Origin: Rhizorhabdus wittichii RW1
GTDB taxonomy: Bacteria > Pseudomonadota > Alphaproteobacteria > Sphingomonadales > Sphingomonadaceae
Direction: 5' to 3'
Assembly (NCBI GenBank): GCA_000016765.1
Contig: CP000699.1
Location: 2,294,001-2,358,000 of the forward strand
Length of the DNA: 64,000 nt
Shown here: positions 1-9,050 of the stretch, in pieces
How the letters are laid out: each line of letters opens with the position of its first letter
Position numbering within the stretch: position 1 is the stretch's first letter
Translations under genes and position numbers: made by a program
Notes under the pieces: model-generated
Told to the model about the DNA's origin: nothing
Seen by the model: only the letters and a program-made list of their open reading frames with translations
Databases searched by the model: none

Positions 1-1
1 C

Positions 2-1216
2 GCGCGCCGCTGGATCGCCGGTGCGATGGAGAACGGTCATCGTTTCCACGCCGACATGAGTGCCACCGACGATGAAGGCGTCGGTCCGTCGGACTGGACC
101 TGTGCGGGCGGACGGCGGGCCAGCGCGGCCGCGTTCCTCGCCGCCGCTCGCGGTCGAGGCAATCTGACGATCCGTACCCATTCGACGGCAACGCGCATCA
201 TCATCGAGAACGGCCGGGCGTGCGGCATCGCCTATCGCTGCCGAGGCAGGCTCCGGGAAGCACGAGCGGCGCGCGAGATCGTCCTTGCCGCCGGCGCGAT
301 CCAGTCGCCGCAACTGTTGATGCTTTCGGGACTGGGGCCGGCGACGCAACTCAAGGCGTTCGGCATTCCGGTCGCGGCCGATCTTTCCGGCGTCGGCGCC
401 AATTATCACGATCATGTCGGCGCGTCCGTGCTGGTGCGCAGCCGTGGCCGGGATTCGGCCTATCGCCATTTCTCGCCCGGTGCCGCGCTCGTCGAAGGGC
501 TCCGCTATCTGTTCCAGGGCAAGGGCGCCCTTGCAGAACCTCCTTTGGAGGCCGTCGGCATCTTCCGGTCCGGCGAGGCGCCCGACATAGGGCCGGACCT
601 GAAGCTCGGCTTCATTCCCCTCATGGTCGCCCCCTCGGGGCGTCTGGTACGCGAGCCGGGGTTCATGACGCGCATCTGCATGACCAAGCCGGCCAGCCGA
701 GGCTTCATCCGTCTTCGTTCGTCCTCTCCCGACGATCCGCCGGTGATCGATGCGCGTTACTTCGCCGAGGAGATCGACCTCCGCCGCACCCGCGCGGGCA
801 TCCGCATCGCGCGCGAGATCGTCGCCGGACGGGCATTCGACGACGTGCGCGGAGAAGAACTCGCGCCCGGTTCGGCCGCCGCCGGCGACGATGATCTGGA
901 CCGCTTCCTGCGCTGGACCGCCGGTCCCGATTTCCATGGCGTCGGCAGTTGCCGCATGGGAAGCGACGCCGATGCGGTGGTCGATGAATCGTTGGCGGTG
1001 CGGGGCGTCGCCGGCCTGCGCGTGGCGGATGCCTCGATCATGCCGACCGTGCCGGGCGGCAATACCAATGCGCCGGCGATGATGATCGGCGAAAAGGCGG
1101 CGGATATCATCCTCGGCAATCCGCCGATCGCTCCACCGGCACTCCCGTCTGCCGCGCTTTCTGCGTGTTTATGTCATGGCGGTCCGGGCTCACCGGCCGC
1201 TACATTCGAAGAATAG
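2..1216 (+). CDS. GMC-family FAD-dependent oxidoreductase, C-terminal part
   Basis: The frame is open from the left edge of the window, so the gene begins outside and its N-terminal FAD-binding GxGxxG motif is not seen. The visible part has the second GMC signature (GAIQSPQLLMLSGLG, around 290-340) and the C-terminal catalytic region HGVGSCRMG followed by PGGNTNAPAMMIGEKAAD, in which the His acts as catalytic base and the last stretch closes the FAD site. Family members oxidise alcohols such as choline, aliphatic alcohols or polyethylene glycol using FAD. The next gene, 63 bp downstream on the same strand, is a TonB-dependent receptor, so a role in catabolism of an imported compound is likely but the substrate cannot be told. 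Confidence 0.9.
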   Translation, partial: ARRWIAGAMENGHRFHADMSATDDEGVGPSDWTCAGGRRASAAAFLAAARGRGNLTIRTHSTATRIIIENGRACGIAYRCRGRLREARAAREIVLAAGAIQSPQLLMLSGLGPATQLKAFGIPVAADLSGVGANYHDHVGASVLVRSRGRDSAYRHFSPGAALVEGLRYLFQGKGALAEPPLEAVGIFRSGEAPDIGPDLKLGFIPLMVAPSGRLVREPGFMTRICMTKPASRGFIRLRSSSPDDPPVIDARYFAEEIDLRRTRAGIRIAREIVAGRAFDDVRGEELAPGSAAAGDDDLDRFLRWTAGPDFHGVGSCRMGSDADAVVDESLAVRGVAGLRVADASIMPTVPGGNTNAPAMMIGEKAADIILGNPPIAPPALPSAALSACLCHGGPGSPAATFEE

Positions 1217-1279
1217 GAGGCCGTGACGACATTCGTCGCCGAATGCTTCGCAGCCAATGTCAGACAATAATGAGCCGGG

Positions 1280-3655
1280 ATGGGGGCATATATGGACGAT
1301 CGGCGTCATGGTCCGCGTGGCGGGCTATATTCGCGTCATCTCATTACTATCGGTGTTGCCGGTTTATCGATATTCCCGGCGCCCGCTCTTGCCCAGCAAT
1401 CGGCACAAGCATCCGTCGACGATGAGATCATCGTCACGGCGCAGCGGCGCGAGCAAAACCTCCTGGACGTCCCGATCGCCGTCACGGCGCTTCAGGGGCG
1501 TTTCCTCCAGGACCGGTCGATCACCACCATCGACAATCTGAGCGCGCTGGCGCCGGGGCTGCTGGTCAGCTCGACCGCGACGCAACCGAACAACGCCCAG
1601 CTGTCGATCCGTGGCTCGGTGCAGCAGAACGGCTCGATCATCCTCGATCCGTCGGTCGGGCTCTACCTGGATGGCGTCTATATCGGCAAGGCGCAGGGAT
1701 CGATCTTCGACATCAACGATCTCGAACGCGTCGAGGTGCTGCGCGGTCCGCAGGGCACGCTCTACGGACGCAATACGCTGGCCGGGGCGATCAGCTTCAT
1801 CACCCGCAAGCCCGACGATCAGCTGCGCGCATCCGCCGAGGCCGGCTTCGGAAACTATGACGCCCATACGATCCGGGGCCTCGTCAACGTCCCGCTGAGC
1901 GAGCATCTGTTCGTCAAGCTTTCGGGGATGACGTTCAAGCGCGACGGCAATGTGCGGCTCGTGCCCGATTCCGCCGCGATCGGCGGGACTCCGCTCGGCT
2001 TCATCTACAACAACTCCGTGGTCGGCCATCCCCAGGGCGGGGGCGCGCAAACCGGCCAGGCCGGCACCCGCAACCGACAGAGCCTGCTGGCCCAGGTCCG
2101 CTATGCGCCGAGCACCGATCTGACCGTCGACTATTCCTACGACTACAGCCGCACGCGCGGCAATGCGGATGCCAGCCAGCTCGACAGCGTCGATCCCAAC
2201 GGCTTCCTGGGCGCCAATTGTGCCTTGGGGCCCGCCGTCTGCATCCCGGCCTATCTCTACGTGCAGCCGAAATATTCGAAGACCATGTCGAGCGATTACA
2301 CCCATCTCGATCGGATCGAGATCAACGGACATGGCCTGACCGTCACCTGGAATACCGGCCCGGTCACGCTCAAGTCGATCACCGGCTATCGCAAGATGGA
2401 TTATGACGGCGCGGTCGTCGAACTCGACGGAACGCCGCTCTGGCTCGCGAGCGGCGGACTGGATACGAAATACAAATCGTTCAGCCAGGAATTGCAGGCG
2501 ACGGGAACGATCGGCGATCGACTGAACTATGTCGCCGGCCTCTATTATTTCTGGGACGACGGCTTCACCCGCAGCCCGCAATCCTTTTTCTTCGGCGCGG
2601 TCAACTACGACACCAGCTGGGGCGGCACGACCAAGGCCTATGCGATCTACGGGCAGGCCGACTACAAGATCACCGACCGGATCGTCGTGACCGCCGGGCT
2701 GCGCTACACCAAGGAGCGCAAGACCGTCGTGCGCAGCTCGATCCTGCTGCCCAACACGGTCCTCGTCGACGTTCGCAAGTCGGACGGCGTCTCGAAGGAC
2801 TTCTCCGCTCTCAACCCGACGATCGTCCTCGCCTACAAGCCGAGCGATCGGCTGAACACCTATGTCAAGTTCGCGCAGGGCTATCGTAGCGGCGGGTTCA
2901 ACGGCGAGGCGACCTCCAACATCGCCACCACCACGCCCTTCCGGCCCGAGACGATCAATTCGATCGAGGCGGGATTGAAGACATCCTGGTGGAACGGACG
3001 GGCCGACCTGAACATCGCGGCCTTCCACAATCATCATCGCAACATGCAGCTGTCCGTGTTCACCGCGACGTCATCGCTCGCAAGCCTGCTGCAGAATGCC
3101 GGATCGGCCAATATGAAAGGCGTGGAAGTGGAGGTCTCGGCGCGACCGGCTCAGGCGCTTCGGGTTTCGGGCAACCTCGCATATCTCGACGCGTCCTACA
3201 GCAGCTATCGCGACACCAATGCGCTGGGCACCGTCGTCGACGTAGCCGACAACCGCACCATCCCGCACGCACCCAAATATCAGGCAGCGCTGAACGTCGA
3301 TCTGCGCGCGTTCCAGGGTTCGGACGGCGACAATCTGCACCTGATCTTCGATGCGCGGTACACGTCGAGCTACTATCTCTATGCCTATGCGAAGACGCCG
3401 ACGGCGGACTTCCCGCTGGTGCCGCCATCCTCGTCGGTGAAGGCGCAATCGCTCACGCTCCTCGATCTCCAGCTGCGTTATGAGGATATCCCGCTCGGCA
3501 GGTCGAAGGGGTGGATCGGGGCATGGACGCGCAACCTCGCCAACACGCACCGGAAAGTGAACGGCATCAATTTCGGCGCCCAGTTCGGCGGGTTGAACAT
3601 CGCGAACTATAACGAGCCGCGCACCTATGGGGTAAGCGCCGGCATCCGGTGGTAG
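1280..3655 (+). CDS. TonB-dependent outer-membrane receptor
   Basis: This is a 791-residue protein with an N-terminal signal sequence ending near residue 38 (PAPALAQ), a TonB-box-like segment (DEIIVTAQRR), a plug domain (GLYLDGVYIG, ERVEVLRGPQGTLYGRN) and a long beta-barrel ending in an aromatic-terminated strand (SAGIRW). It would import a substrate across the outer membrane using TonB/ExbBD energy. The ATG at 1280 gives a long, poorly spaced leader; the in-frame ATG at 1292 is preceded by GGGGG at good distance and may be the real start. It lies between the GMC oxidoreductase and an NAD-dependent epimerase, a typical sphingomonad import-plus-catabolism arrangement. The transported compound is unknown. 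Confidence 0.93.
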   Translation: MGAYMDDRRHGPRGGLYSRHLITIGVAGLSIFPAPALAQQSAQASVDDEIIVTAQRREQNLLDVPIAVTALQGRFLQDRSITTIDNLSALAPGLLVSSTATQPNNAQLSIRGSVQQNGSIILDPSVGLYLDGVYIGKAQGSIFDINDLERVEVLRGPQGTLYGRNTLAGAISFITRKPDDQLRASAEAGFGNYDAHTIRGLVNVPLSEHLFVKLSGMTFKRDGNVRLVPDSAAIGGTPLGFIYNNSVVGHPQGGGAQTGQAGTRNRQSLLAQVRYAPSTDLTVDYSYDYSRTRGNADASQLDSVDPNGFLGANCALGPAVCIPAYLYVQPKYSKTMSSDYTHLDRIEINGHGLTVTWNTGPVTLKSITGYRKMDYDGAVVELDGTPLWLASGGLDTKYKSFSQELQATGTIGDRLNYVAGLYYFWDDGFTRSPQSFFFGAVNYDTSWGGTTKAYAIYGQADYKITDRIVVTAGLRYTKERKTVVRSSILLPNTVLVDVRKSDGVSKDFSALNPTIVLAYKPSDRLNTYVKFAQGYRSGGFNGEATSNIATTTPFRPETINSIEAGLKTSWWNGRADLNIAAFHNHHRNMQLSVFTATSSLASLLQNAGSANMKGVEVEVSARPAQALRVSGNLAYLDASYSSYRDTNALGTVVDVADNRTIPHAPKYQAALNVDLRAFQGSDGDNLHLIFDARYTSSYYLYAYAKTPTADFPLVPPSSSVKAQSLTLLDLQLRYEDIPLGRSKGWIGAWTRNLANTHRKVNGINFGAQFGGLNIANYNEPRTYGVSAGIRW

Positions 3656-3686
3656 GCGAGGACGGCGATCGGGTGGAGGCGCGGGC

Positions 3687-4595
3687 ATGAAGACCTTGGT
3701 TGTCGGAGGCACGGGGCTGATCGGCGCGCATGTCGCGCTCGCGCTCGAAGCGAGCGGGCATGCGGTCACGATCGCCGCGCGACGGCCGCCCGAAGCCGCC
3801 GCCATCCGGCACCTGCCCGTATTGGCCGGCGACTATGCGGCCGGCGATTTCACCCCCGATCGGCTGGCGGGGTTCGACGGCCTGGTCTTCGCGGCCGGAA
3901 ACGACTTCCGCCATGTACCGCAGGGCATGGACGAGGCCGAGCATCTGGAACGGGTGAACATCCGCGGCGTGCCCGCCTTCTTCGCCCAGGCGCGGGCGGC
4001 AGGGGTGAAGCGGGCGGTGCATGTCGGCACCTTCTATCCCCATGTCGCGCCCTGGTCGGTCGACGCGAGCGCCTATGTCCGATCGCGTCTGCTGGCGGAG
4101 GAGGCGGCTCGCGCCCTCGCCCGGCAGGATTTCGCCGTGTGCAGCGTCAACCCGCCCTTCGTGCTGGGCAGGCTTGAGGGGGTGGAGGTGCTCGGCGCGC
4201 AGATCCACGCCCGCTACGCGCTCGGCCAATATCCCGACATGCCGGTATTCGCGATCGCGGGCGGCACCAATTTCATGACGGTTCACGCCGTGAGCGATGC
4301 GGTGATCGGCGCGCTGGCGCGCGGCGAACCGGGCGCGGCCTATCTGATCGGCGACGAGAATCTGAGCTTTCTCGAATATTTCCGGTGCCTGTTCGACGCC
4401 GCGGGCAATCCGACCCGCCTCGCCGTCGAGGATCGGTCGCATCCGCTGCTTCCCGATGACATGCTCTATGCCGGACGAGGCACGGTGATCAGCTATGAGC
4501 CCGACCCTGTCGAGCGGGAATTGCTCGACTATCGCCGGGGCGATCTGGGCCGGGTGATCCGCGCCATCGTCGCCGATTGCCGGCGGAACGGTTAA
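3687..4595 (+). CDS. NAD-dependent epimerase/dehydratase family protein
   Basis: This 302-residue protein begins with a Rossmann dinucleotide-binding motif, GGTGLIGAH (residues 7-15), and an acidic-poor second strand (AARRP), which suggests NADP is possible. It belongs to the extended or atypical SDR group (epimerase/dehydratase, NmrA-like). No clear YxxxK catalytic pair could be identified by eye, although AHVGTFYPH lies where the active-site strand is expected. It starts 31 bp after the receptor gene and is probably co-transcribed with it. Its stop codon overlaps the 3' end of the convergent AraC-family gene by 4 bp. The substrate is unknown. Confidence 0.8.
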   Translation: MKTLVVGGTGLIGAHVALALEASGHAVTIAARRPPEAAAIRHLPVLAGDYAAGDFTPDRLAGFDGLVFAAGNDFRHVPQGMDEAEHLERVNIRGVPAFFAQARAAGVKRAVHVGTFYPHVAPWSVDASAYVRSRLLAEEAARALARQDFAVCSVNPPFVLGRLEGVEVLGAQIHARYALGQYPDMPVFAIAGGTNFMTVHAVSDAVIGALARGEPGAAYLIGDENLSFLEYFRCLFDAAGNPTRLAVEDRSHPLLPDDMLYAGRGTVISYEPDPVERELLDYRRGDLGRVIRAIVADCRRNG

Positions 4596-5644
4596 ACGGC
4601 GAGGAGTTCCTTGCGATAGGCGGTCGGCGAACAGCCGGTCCATTGGTGGAAGGCGCGGCGGAAGGCGTTGGCGTCGCTGAAATTGGCGATATCCGCGATC
4701 TCGTCGATCGTCATCTCGGATCGCTTGAGGAACTCGGTCGCGAGGTTGAGCTGGCACTTCTTCTTGATCGAGGAATAGGCGGTGCCCTCCTCGGTCAGGC
4801 GGCGGCGCAAGGTCCAGGTCGAGGTTCTGAACAGCTTCGCCACATCATCTATGGTCGGCAGCATATGGCTTCTCATGTAGCTATTCATCATTGCGGTATA
4901 GACCCGGTCGCACAGCTTGCGCTGCTCCTCGTCGAGCATCAGGTTGAACGGGAAATCCGCGAGCAGCTTCATGAGGCTCGCCTGATCGCGAACGACCGGC
5001 TGCGAGAGGAGATCGCTCCTGAAGCTGAAGCGATTGCTCGGCTGGCCGAAACGGATGGGGCAGTCGAAAAGCCCGAGATGGACGCTCTCCCGAGCCGGCT
5101 GCGGATAGATGAGATCGACCGCATCGAAGATCGGCTGCTCGTCCAGCAGCCAGCCGAGGAATATCTGGAGGATCGCATAGCCATATATGTCGACGAGGAA
5201 GCCGGCCTCGTTCTTCTCGCGACGGGGAGGGTTGATGTGAAGATGTACCCGCTCGCCGCGCACCTCGAAATGGGCTTCGCCGATCCTCCCCTCGAACATC
5301 GCGAAGAAGGCGGCTGTCGTGCGCAATGCCTCCTCCAGATCGGAACAGGCGGCGAGGCACTTGGCGAGCAGGTAGAATTGCTGTTCGTTCAGCGTCGGGC
5401 AGCCGGTGGTGGCGAGAATGTGGCCGCGCAGATATTCGTTGCACAGGCGATTGGCCCGCGTGAACTCCGCGATCGTGCAGTTGCGTCGCCGCTTCAGTTC
5501 GCGAAACCGATAGGTGGCGCCCGCGTCGCGGAGGATGCCGTCCGCACTGCCGCCGGCCTTCGCGACGCAGCCGAGCAGGGCGATGAGGAGATCGACCGGC
5601 ACCTCCTCGCAGCGCAGGCGCGAAACATGTTTGTGCTTGCCCAT
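4592..5644 (-). CDS. AraC-family transcriptional regulator (arabinose-binding-like N-domain)
   Basis: The 350-residue protein has an N-terminal ligand-binding domain of the type found in OruR/ArgR-like AraC regulators and a C-terminal AraC helix-turn-helix (about residues 245-345). The second HTH has the family signature ending: MTIDEIADIANFSDANAFRRAFHQWTG. It reads leftward, converges on the epimerase gene and overlaps it by 4 bp at the stop codons. Its promoter region faces the TetR-family gene and contains a perfect inverted repeat at 5718-5753. It probably controls the adjacent receptor/oxidoreductase genes or the downstream DUF7064/phosphotransferase pair. The effector is unknown. Confidence 0.9.
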   Translation of the reverse strand: MGKHKHVSRLRCEEVPVDLLIALLGCVAKAGGSADGILRDAGATYRFRELKRRRNCTIAEFTRANRLCNEYLRGHILATTGCPTLNEQQFYLLAKCLAACSDLEEALRTTAAFFAMFEGRIGEAHFEVRGERVHLHINPPRREKNEAGFLVDIYGYAILQIFLGWLLDEQPIFDAVDLIYPQPARESVHLGLFDCPIRFGQPSNRFSFRSDLLSQPVVRDQASLMKLLADFPFNLMLDEEQRKLCDRVYTAMMNSYMRSHMLPTIDDVAKLFRTSTWTLRRRLTEEGTAYSSIKKKCQLNLATEFLKRSEMTIDEIADIANFSDANAFRRAFHQWTGCSPTAYRKELLAV

Positions 5645-5717
5645 CGAGTCGCTCCTCTCCGTCGCGATCAGTCCGCAAAGCCTATGATACCGCTCGTTTT
5701 TCCGCGCTGGCCATCAT

Positions 5718-5753
5718 TAGTGGAACACTATGTACCATCATGATGTTCCACTA
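5718..5753. promoter_or_regulatory. Perfect 10-bp inverted repeat in the AraC/TetR divergent promoter region
   Basis: TAGTGGAACA (5718-5727) and its exact reverse complement TGTTCCACTA (5744-5753) are separated by 16 bases. The repeat lies in the roughly 158-bp region between the divergent AraC and TetR genes. Dyads of this kind are the usual operators of TetR-family repressors, so autoregulation by the adjacent TetR protein is the simplest reading. The repeat covers an in-frame ATG at 5730, which argues that this ATG is not the start codon. Confidence 0.7.
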
Positions 5754-5801
5754 TCAAGCAGCACGGGAGACAGTGCCCGATCTTTGTGGCAGACAGCGCT
5801 C

Positions 5802-6479
5802 ATGAGCACGGCTGCCGGGAGATCGATATCGTCGGGACGGCGGAGCCGGGCGCGGCCGGCTGGACCGACGCGGCTTCAACGCGAGCAGAAGCAGGCGACG
5901 CGCGAGCGGTTGCTCAAGGCGGCGGAGAAGGTCTTTTCCACCACTTCCTATGCGGCGACCTCGGTCGAGGAGATCATCGCCGGTGCCGGCGTCGGGCGCA
6001 CCTCCTTCTATCGTCACTTCGACAGCAAATGGTCGATCGCGAGCGCGCTCTGCGAGCAGGTGATGCCCGATGTCTGGGCGCACTGGGAAGAGTTGTCGCG
6101 CCTCGGCGATCCCGGCGAGGATGCCATCGCGGACTGGCTGCGGCACCGGGTCGCGCTCTATGGCCGTCATCGCGCGCTCTTCGCGGTGATGAAGGAAGCC
6201 GTGGCGATCGAGGCCAATGGCTTCGACGCGATCGAACAGATGCATGTCGGCGTGATCGAGGTGCTGTCGAAGGGGCTTCCGGCCTTCGCGCTGGCCCTCC
6301 GGCAAAGCCCCGCCGGCCGGGAGGCAAGGGTGATGGCCTCGCTGCTGCTGATGCAGCTCGACGAGTTCAACTATCGGCTGGCAGTCCACGGCTGGGACGT
6401 CGACTTCGACGTGGCGGTCCGCATGATGGCGAAGCAGATTCGCCGGTTTATCGAACACACCGATCCCGACCGCCGCTAG
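5802..6479 (+). CDS. TetR-family transcriptional regulator
   Basis: The protein is 225 residues from the ATG at 5802. The N-terminal helix-turn-helix region reads ATRERLLKAAEKVF, then SVEEIIAGAGVGRTSFYRHF, the standard TetR DNA-binding fold; the remainder is a helical ligand-binding domain. The frame is open further upstream to an ATG at 5730, but that codon lies inside the 10-bp inverted repeat proposed as operator, so I prefer 5802. The first 35 residues or so are basic and low in structure (GRRSRARPAG). It is divergent from the AraC gene and 197 bp upstream of the DUF7064 gene, which it may repress. Confidence 0.88.
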   Translation: MSTAAGRSISSGRRSRARPAGPTRLQREQKQATRERLLKAAEKVFSTTSYAATSVEEIIAGAGVGRTSFYRHFDSKWSIASALCEQVMPDVWAHWEELSRLGDPGEDAIADWLRHRVALYGRHRALFAVMKEAVAIEANGFDAIEQMHVGVIEVLSKGLPAFALALRQSPAGREARVMASLLLMQLDEFNYRLAVHGWDVDFDVAVRMMAKQIRRFIEHTDPDRR

Positions 6480-6676
6480 GCCATCGCTTTCCAGCCCTCC
6501 GCTCTGCGACGCTTTTTGCTCCTTATTGTCGCGGCGGCGCGAGGGGGCTTTCCTTACCCAGATTCCGTCGTTGGTGCCGCGACTGCGATCGCGATCGGGC
6601 GAAAGGGGGCTCCGGCTGCGACTCTCGTCGCGGTGCCGACGACGCCTCTCGGCGATAACATTGCAAGGCGCACCCT

Positions 6677-7603
6677 ATGTTCGTGACCGGCGATTCGATC
6701 GACAGCTTCCATCCCTGGCCCGCTGAAGCGCTGAACTGGACCGAGGCCGCCTGGTTCGGCGCCTGGGCTCCCGAACACGCCCTCACCGTCTATCTCTATC
6801 ACTGGTTCCGCCCGGCATTGGGCATCTACGGAGGCGGCTGCATCGTCTGGATCGGCGACACCGGCGTGCCCTGGGAGGCCCCGCTGTTCCAATATGACGT
6901 CAACCGGCCCGTAAGAGGCGATCTCGACCTTCGCGACATGACGCTGGACAACGGCTTCCGCCTGCGGGTGCTGCGGCCCGGTCATGATTATGAGATGACG
7001 TTCCGCAACCCGCGCGCCTCGGTCGCGCTCCGTTTCACCGCGACGACGGCGCCGGACCTCACCGACCGCCGGGGCACATCGGACTTCTTCGCCGGCCATG
7101 TCGATCAGCCGGGGCGTTACACCGGCCATGTCGAGATCGAGGGGCGTCGCTATGCCGTGGATTGCATCGGCATCCGCGATCGTTCCTGGGGCCCACGGGC
7201 GATCGGCGACGACGTGCGGATGGGCTATTGCCACGGAGAGACCGAAGATCTCGCCTTTCTGGCCTTTTCTCGACCGAGCGGCAGCGACGAGGAAATCTAC
7301 AAGGGCTATCTCAGCCTCGACGGCGTTCGTCACGATGTCGTTCGTGGCTCGCGCCGGGTAAGCCATGTCGATGGACGCTTGTCCCATATCGCGCTGGAAT
7401 TGGAGGACGAGGCCGGACGAACGCTGACCGGCCATGGCACGCCGCTCAACCGCTTCTCCTACACCTCCTATCCGAATCTTCTCAGTCACCATTATCTGAT
7501 GCGCTGGGATCTCCCGAACGGATCGGCCTTCGGCGAGGAGCAGGATCTCTGGAGCGTTCCGCTGTGGCGCGAGCACCGCCAGGCGGCCGGAGGGATGCGG
7601 TGA
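6677..7603 (+). CDS. DUF7064/DUF7065-like (lipocalin/CrtC-like) protein
   Basis: This 308-residue protein has no signal peptide. It has the features of a two-domain beta-rich family often annotated DUF7064/7065: an N-terminal half with GHVEIEGRRYAVDCIG followed by the conserved DRSWGPR motif, and a C-terminal half with LMRWDLPNGSAFGEEQD. Related folds include hydroxyneurosporene-synthase and diels-alderase-like lipocalins, but catalysis has not been shown for this family to my knowledge. It overlaps the next gene by 4 bp (GTGA), so the two proteins are translationally coupled and probably act together. The function is not known. Confidence 0.7.
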   Translation: MFVTGDSIDSFHPWPAEALNWTEAAWFGAWAPEHALTVYLYHWFRPALGIYGGGCIVWIGDTGVPWEAPLFQYDVNRPVRGDLDLRDMTLDNGFRLRVLRPGHDYEMTFRNPRASVALRFTATTAPDLTDRRGTSDFFAGHVDQPGRYTGHVEIEGRRYAVDCIGIRDRSWGPRAIGDDVRMGYCHGETEDLAFLAFSRPSGSDEEIYKGYLSLDGVRHDVVRGSRRVSHVDGRLSHIALELEDEAGRTLTGHGTPLNRFSYTSYPNLLSHHYLMRWDLPNGSAFGEEQDLWSVPLWREHRQAAGGMR

Positions 7604-8952
7604 AGGGGCCTCCCATCGCCGCACTCACGGCCTGGGCGAGCCAAACGCTCGGCAGCGACGTGAGGCTCGATCTCATTCCCGGCGGCGGATCGCGGACGAG
7701 CTTCGTCGTCCGTGCGTCCGATGCGCGGAAATATATTCTGCGCCTCGACAATGGCGACGGGCCATTATCCGGCACGAGATTCACGCTCGAGCGGGAGCAT
7801 CGCGTCATCAGCGCACTGGGCGATGCCGGCCCGCGCGTGCCCGGGATTATCGCCTATAGTGCCGCGCACAACGCGATGCTGATGGAATTCGTCGATGGAG
7901 CGACGCATTATCAGGCGACGCCCGACCCCGAGCGGCAGGCACATATCCAGCGCGACCTGATGCGTCAGATCGCGAAGCTCCACGCGCTCCGCCCGGACGA
8001 GATCGGACTGCCCGACTTCGCCGCGTTCGGGACCATCAGGTGCGCGCTCGAGCACGATCTCGCCACCCTGGCCGAGATGTACGGCCGTCCCGCCACGCCG
8101 AAGGACCCCGTCATCGATTTCGCGCTGCACTGGCTGGCGGATCACATTCCGGACCCGGAGGATCGCGCCTGCCTGGTGCATGGCGATATCGGCCCGGGGA
8201 ATTTCCTGTTCGACGAGGAGGGCCGCGTGACCGCCCTGCTCGACTGGGAAGTCGTGCATATGGGGCATCCGCTCGAGGATGTCGCGGCGATCCTGTGCCG
8301 CTCGCTCGGCGCGCCGTTCGGCACAGCACTGGATCATGTCCGCAACTATGAGGATGTGCGCGGCGGAGCGATCGATCGCCGTTCGCTGGATGCGATGGTG
8401 ATCCTCGTGCTGACGCGCTGGTATGTGGGACTGAACCTCGGCCTGTCACACCCGTCGATCAATCAGAATCTGGCGGTGATCCTCAGCTTCCGGCAATCGG
8501 TCGCCTATACGCTGGCCTGCATGCTCGCCAAGGTGCATGGCATCGACGTGCCGCCCCTGCGACGCGGGACGGAGCGGACTGCGGACGGCGGAATTCCGCT
8601 TCACGACTTCATCGTCCATGGCCTCGAGGCTGTGATCGGACCCACGCTGTCCGACCCTTATCTGGTCGAGCGCGCCAAGGGCCTCGCCACGCTTGCGCGC
8701 TACCTTCGCGATCTGGATGCGGTGGGTACCGAGCGCCTTGCGCGCGAGGAGCGGGAAGCGATCGAGGTGCTGCTCGGCGCCCGTTTCCCCAACAGGGAGA
8801 CAGCGATCGACGCCGCATGCCAGGCCGCGCGAACCATGCGCGGCAATGAAGCGGTCGGCCTGGTGAATTGCATGCTCGCGTTCGCCACGCGGCGGCAGCG
8901 TATCTGGGCGGATGCGATGGGCGAAATGGCCTATCGCCGGATGGACTATTGA
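7600..8952 (+). CDS. Phosphotransferase (aminoglycoside-phosphotransferase/choline-kinase fold)
   Basis: The 450-residue protein starts at a GTG that overlaps the stop of the preceding gene by 4 bp. It contains the protein-kinase-like APH core: CLVHGDIGPGNFLF (catalytic Asp in HGD and the following Asn) and ALLDWEVVHMGHP (metal-binding Asp). The N-terminal lobe has the lysine-equivalent strand KYILRLDN. This family phosphorylates small-molecule hydroxyls; in catabolic clusters such proteins often resemble acyl-CoA dehydrogenase-associated ACAD10-type kinases. The coupling with the DUF7064 protein suggests a shared substrate. The C-terminal 130 residues after the kinase core are a helical extension of unknown role. 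Confidence 0.85.
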   Translation: MKGPPIAALTAWASQTLGSDVRLDLIPGGGSRTSFVVRASDARKYILRLDNGDGPLSGTRFTLEREHRVISALGDAGPRVPGIIAYSAAHNAMLMEFVDGATHYQATPDPERQAHIQRDLMRQIAKLHALRPDEIGLPDFAAFGTIRCALEHDLATLAEMYGRPATPKDPVIDFALHWLADHIPDPEDRACLVHGDIGPGNFLFDEEGRVTALLDWEVVHMGHPLEDVAAILCRSLGAPFGTALDHVRNYEDVRGGAIDRRSLDAMVILVLTRWYVGLNLGLSHPSINQNLAVILSFRQSVAYTLACMLAKVHGIDVPPLRRGTERTADGGIPLHDFIVHGLEAVIGPTLSDPYLVERAKGLATLARYLRDLDAVGTERLAREEREAIEVLLGARFPNRETAIDAACQAARTMRGNEAVGLVNCMLAFATRRQRIWADAMGEMAYRRMDY

Positions 8953-8964
8953 GGAAAAGGAAAA

Positions 8965-8988
8965 GGGCCGCCCCGCGAGGAGCGGCCC
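8965..8988 (-). terminator. GC-rich hairpin between convergent genes
   Basis: GGGCCGC (8965-8971) pairs with GCGGCCC (8982-8988), with possible inner CC/GG pairing. On the minus strand the hairpin is followed by a U-rich stretch (TTTTCCTTTTCC), so it fits termination of the SnoaL genes reading leftward. It lies 12 bp past the phosphotransferase stop and may act in both directions. Confidence 0.6.
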
Positions 8989-9050
8989 CAAGATCATGTT
9001 TACTCGCGATTTCCGAGCCGGCGGATGCCTATATCCGCCTGGGAATCGCG

